A stretch of 31,652 bases of DNA, taken from NCBI RefSeq assembly GCF_900016645.1, contig NZ_CDGJ01000090.1. One strand, given 5' to 3'. Source of the stretch: Acididesulfobacillus acetoxydans (GTDB taxonomy: Bacteria; Bacillota; Desulfitobacteriia; Desulfitobacteriales; Desulfitobacteriaceae). Below are positions 29,978-31,652 of the stretch, piece by piece (the first letter of the stretch is position 1; each line of letters begins with the position of its first letter). The notes beneath the pieces were generated by a model. That model was not told the DNA's origin. It made no database searches and saw only the letters and a program-made list of their open reading frames with translations. Made by a program: the position numbers and the translations under genes.

Positions 29978-31381
29978 ATGACAGCTAAACCCGTCAACAA
30001 ATGGTCGGTACTCGCTTCCGTCTTGATCGGAACCGTCATGGGACCCATCGATGCCAGTGTCGTCTACATCGCTCTGCCCGCCATGTCCAAATTCTTTAAG
30101 GTAGCTCCGGCCACCATGAGCTGGGTCTCCATGGCCTATCTTCTGGTCATGGCCAGCTTCCTTCTCAGTTTCGGCCGTTTGGGAGACCTGATGGGCTTCA
30201 AAAAACTGTTTTTGGCCGGCTTGCTCTTTTTCGTGGCGACTTCCGCCCTGTGCGGCTTCGCTCCCACTTTGGGGGCCCTCATCGCCTTACGGGCCCTGCA
30301 GGCGGTTGGTGCCGGTATGGCCATGTCCATGTCCACCGCCATCATCACGGCCGTCTTCCCTCCGCAGGAACGGGGCAGAGCGCTTGGCTTGTACGCGATG
30401 ATCATCGCTTTAGGGCTGGCGGCGGGACCCAGTCTGGGCGGCTTCCTGGTAAGCAGCGTGGGTTGGCGGGCCATTTTCTTCGTCAACGTGCCCATCGGCA
30501 TCATTGCCTTTTTTTGGTGCTTCGCCGTCCTGCCCGCCATCCCCGGCCAGGGACGCCGGCCCTTTGACTGGCAGGGAGCGCTTTTGGCCTTCATCGGCCT
30601 CGGTACTCTGCTCCTCTTCGTCAACTGGACAAGCGCCAGGGGCTGGGTCTGGTCCACCATCCTAGTCGGCCTCGTCGCCCTGGTTTCTCTTTACACGTTC
30701 ATCAGGCTGGAACATAAACTGTCCGAACCCATGCTCGACCTCACCCTGTTTCACAGCCGGGTTTTCTCCGCGGCCAACGCGGCAGCCCTCTTCAACTTTT
30801 TGACCCAATACGTCATCGTCTTTGTGACTCCTTTTCTCCTCCAGCGGGCGCTCCACTTCCCCGCGGCCCGGGCCGGAGAAATCATGACGGCCTTTCCGCT
30901 CACCGTTCTCATCGTTGCCCCCCTGTCCGGCGCCTTCTCGGACAAAGTGGGCCAGAGATGGCTGGCCTTCGCCGGTTCGGCGCTTTGCACCCTGGCCGCA
31001 GCCTTACTGGCCGTTTCCAGCAGCGGCGCCACCGCCTGGAAAGTGGGGCTCTGTCTCAGCGCCTTTGGGCTGGGCACCGGCATTTTCCAATCACCCAATA
31101 ACAGCGCCGTCATGGGATCCGTACCCCGCTCCCGGCTCGGAATCGCGGGCAGCGTCCTGGCCACTACCCGCAATGTAGGCATGGTCCTCGGTATTGTCAC
31201 GGCCGGGGCTATTCTCAACACTGCCTCCCTCCCGCACGGGATCCCGACAGCGGGCGCCTGGAGCACCCCATATCTATCAGGTTTAACCGGCGCCTATCTG
31301 GCCGCCGCCATAGCTTCCGTCCTGGCCACTCTGATCACCGTGCTGGCCCATGAGGCGAGTCCGAAGCAAGGGCAAGTTTAG
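29978..31381 (+). CDS. MFS transporter, DHA2 (14-helix, EmrB/QacA-like) family
   Basis: This 467-residue exporter should use the proton gradient to expel drugs or other small molecules. It shows the family motif in helix 1 (GPIDASVVYIALPAM), MAYLLVMASFLLSFGRLGD with motif A GRLGDLMGFKK, motif B-like RALQAVGAGMAMSMSTAII, and the antiporter motif C ALGLAAGPSLGGFLVS. About 14 hydrophobic helices can be counted. The frame is open from 29927, but ATG 29978 (MTAKPVNKWSV) has AAAGGGGA about eight bases ahead and starts just before helix 1. Its 3' end overlaps the convergent partial gene by 47 bases, and no terminator is visible. The substrate is unknown. Confidence 0.95.
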   Translation: MTAKPVNKWSVLASVLIGTVMGPIDASVVYIALPAMSKFFKVAPATMSWVSMAYLLVMASFLLSFGRLGDLMGFKKLFLAGLLFFVATSALCGFAPTLGALIALRALQAVGAGMAMSMSTAIITAVFPPQERGRALGLYAMIIALGLAAGPSLGGFLVSSVGWRAIFFVNVPIGIIAFFWCFAVLPAIPGQGRRPFDWQGALLAFIGLGTLLLFVNWTSARGWVWSTILVGLVALVSLYTFIRLEHKLSEPMLDLTLFHSRVFSAANAAALFNFLTQYVIVFVTPFLLQRALHFPAARAGEIMTAFPLTVLIVAPLSGAFSDKVGQRWLAFAGSALCTLAAALLAVSSSGATAWKVGLCLSAFGLGTGIFQSPNNSAVMGSVPRSRLGIAGSVLATTRNVGMVLGIVTAGAILNTASLPHGIPTAGAWSTPYLSGLTGAYLAAAIASVLATLITVLAHEASPKQGQV

Positions 31382-31652
31382 GGTCCGTGCCCGGTCGCAA
31401 CTCCTGAATGATCCGGACGGCGAGCGCCAAGACCCGATCGCGTACCATCTCCTCCTTGTCCCGGGAGTGGACGTTGACCGCAACGGAATAGGCGGTCGGG
31501 TAGACATCGGCAAAAGTAACCTCAACGGCTGAAGAGACGGGCTCCGAAGTCGTCCCCGAAGCCACCCCCGAAGCTGCTCCCGGAACTACTCCCGAAGTTA
31601 CCCCCGAAGCCACCCCCGGAGCCATCCCCGAAGCTGCTCCCGGAACTACTCC
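31335..31652 (-). CDS. 3' part of a tetrapeptide-repeat protein of unknown function
   Basis: The last 105 residues of a minus-strand gene that begins beyond the window. It starts with Gly-X-X-(Ser/Pro) repeats (GVVP, GAAS, GMAP, GVAS, GVTS and so on). A hydrophilic, mixed alpha/beta segment follows (VEVTFADVYPTAYSVAVNVH, then EEMVRDRVLALAVRIIQEL) with an unstructured C-terminus. I do not recognise the family. The frame stays open to the window edge and the composition changes from repeat to globular, which supports a real protein. The final 47 bases lie inside the MFS gene on the opposite strand. Confidence 0.6.
   Translation of the reverse strand, partial: GVVPGAASGMAPGVASGVTSGVVPGAASGVASGTTSEPVSSAVEVTFADVYPTAYSVAVNVHSRDKEEMVRDRVLALAVRIIQELRPGTDPKLALASDSPHGPAR
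31556..31652. repeat. 12-bp tandem repeat
   Basis: Units related to CCCGAAGCCACC recur every 12 bases up to the window edge, and a higher-order 60-base period is visible: GAAGCTGCTCCCGGAACTAC at ~31569 recurs at ~31629. They encode the four-residue repeats of the partial protein. Confidence 0.85.

Overview
The window looks like part of the chromosome of an anaerobic, endospore-forming member of the Firmicutes (Peptococcaceae/Desulfotomaculum- or Moorella-like). The clues are spoIIR, a SleB-type spore cortex hydrolase, a GerMN lipoprotein, a nickel-iron CO dehydrogenase catalytic subunit (cooS), a YlbF-family protein, fairly GC-rich DNA and frequent TTG starts. I saw no rRNA, tRNA, CRISPR array, phage module or intact insertion sequence.

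Layout. (1) 1-5306, minus strand: response regulator, sensor kinase, membrane-fusion adaptor, MacB-type ATPase and the beginning of its permease. This reads as a two-component system placed directly upstream of the efflux pump it probably controls. (2) 5538-7204, minus: a MarR regulator and a GerMN lipoprotein, each closed by a terminator. (3) 7381-14197: an orphan LytTR response regulator, SpoIIR with a large low-complexity insert, a ZIP metal transporter, a YlbF protein, a GYPSQ-repeat protein behind a sigma-K-like promoter, and a LysM/SleB hydrolase. (4) 14339-16508: cooS, transcribed from a plausible -10 element through a leader that can fold into three nested helices, the outermost of which covers the ribosome binding site. 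The encoded CODH lacks a C-cluster cysteine and the catalytic histidine position, so it is probably a divergent CooS rather than an ordinary CO oxidiser. (5) 16664-19501, minus: a compact set consisting of an unknown 214-residue protein, a 25-residue hydrophobic peptide, a membrane HD-GYP protein and a DUF5317 membrane protein, which suggests a cyclic-di-GMP signalling unit. (6) 20091-27645, minus: an aldehyde dehydrogenase and a complete oligopeptide/dipeptide ABC importer (binding protein, two permeases, two ATPases) with 4-base overlaps between successive genes. (7) 28021-31652: 6-phosphogluconate dehydrogenase, a 14-helix MFS exporter, and the 3' part of a tetrapeptide-repeat protein leaving the window.

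The intergenic DNA is rich in short tandem repeats (12, 15, 18 and 29 bp periods). It also holds two copies of a dispersed 50-60 nt element resembling the right end of IS200/IS605-family transposons. The best candidates for something new are the cooS variant with its structured leader, and the peptide/HD-GYP cluster.
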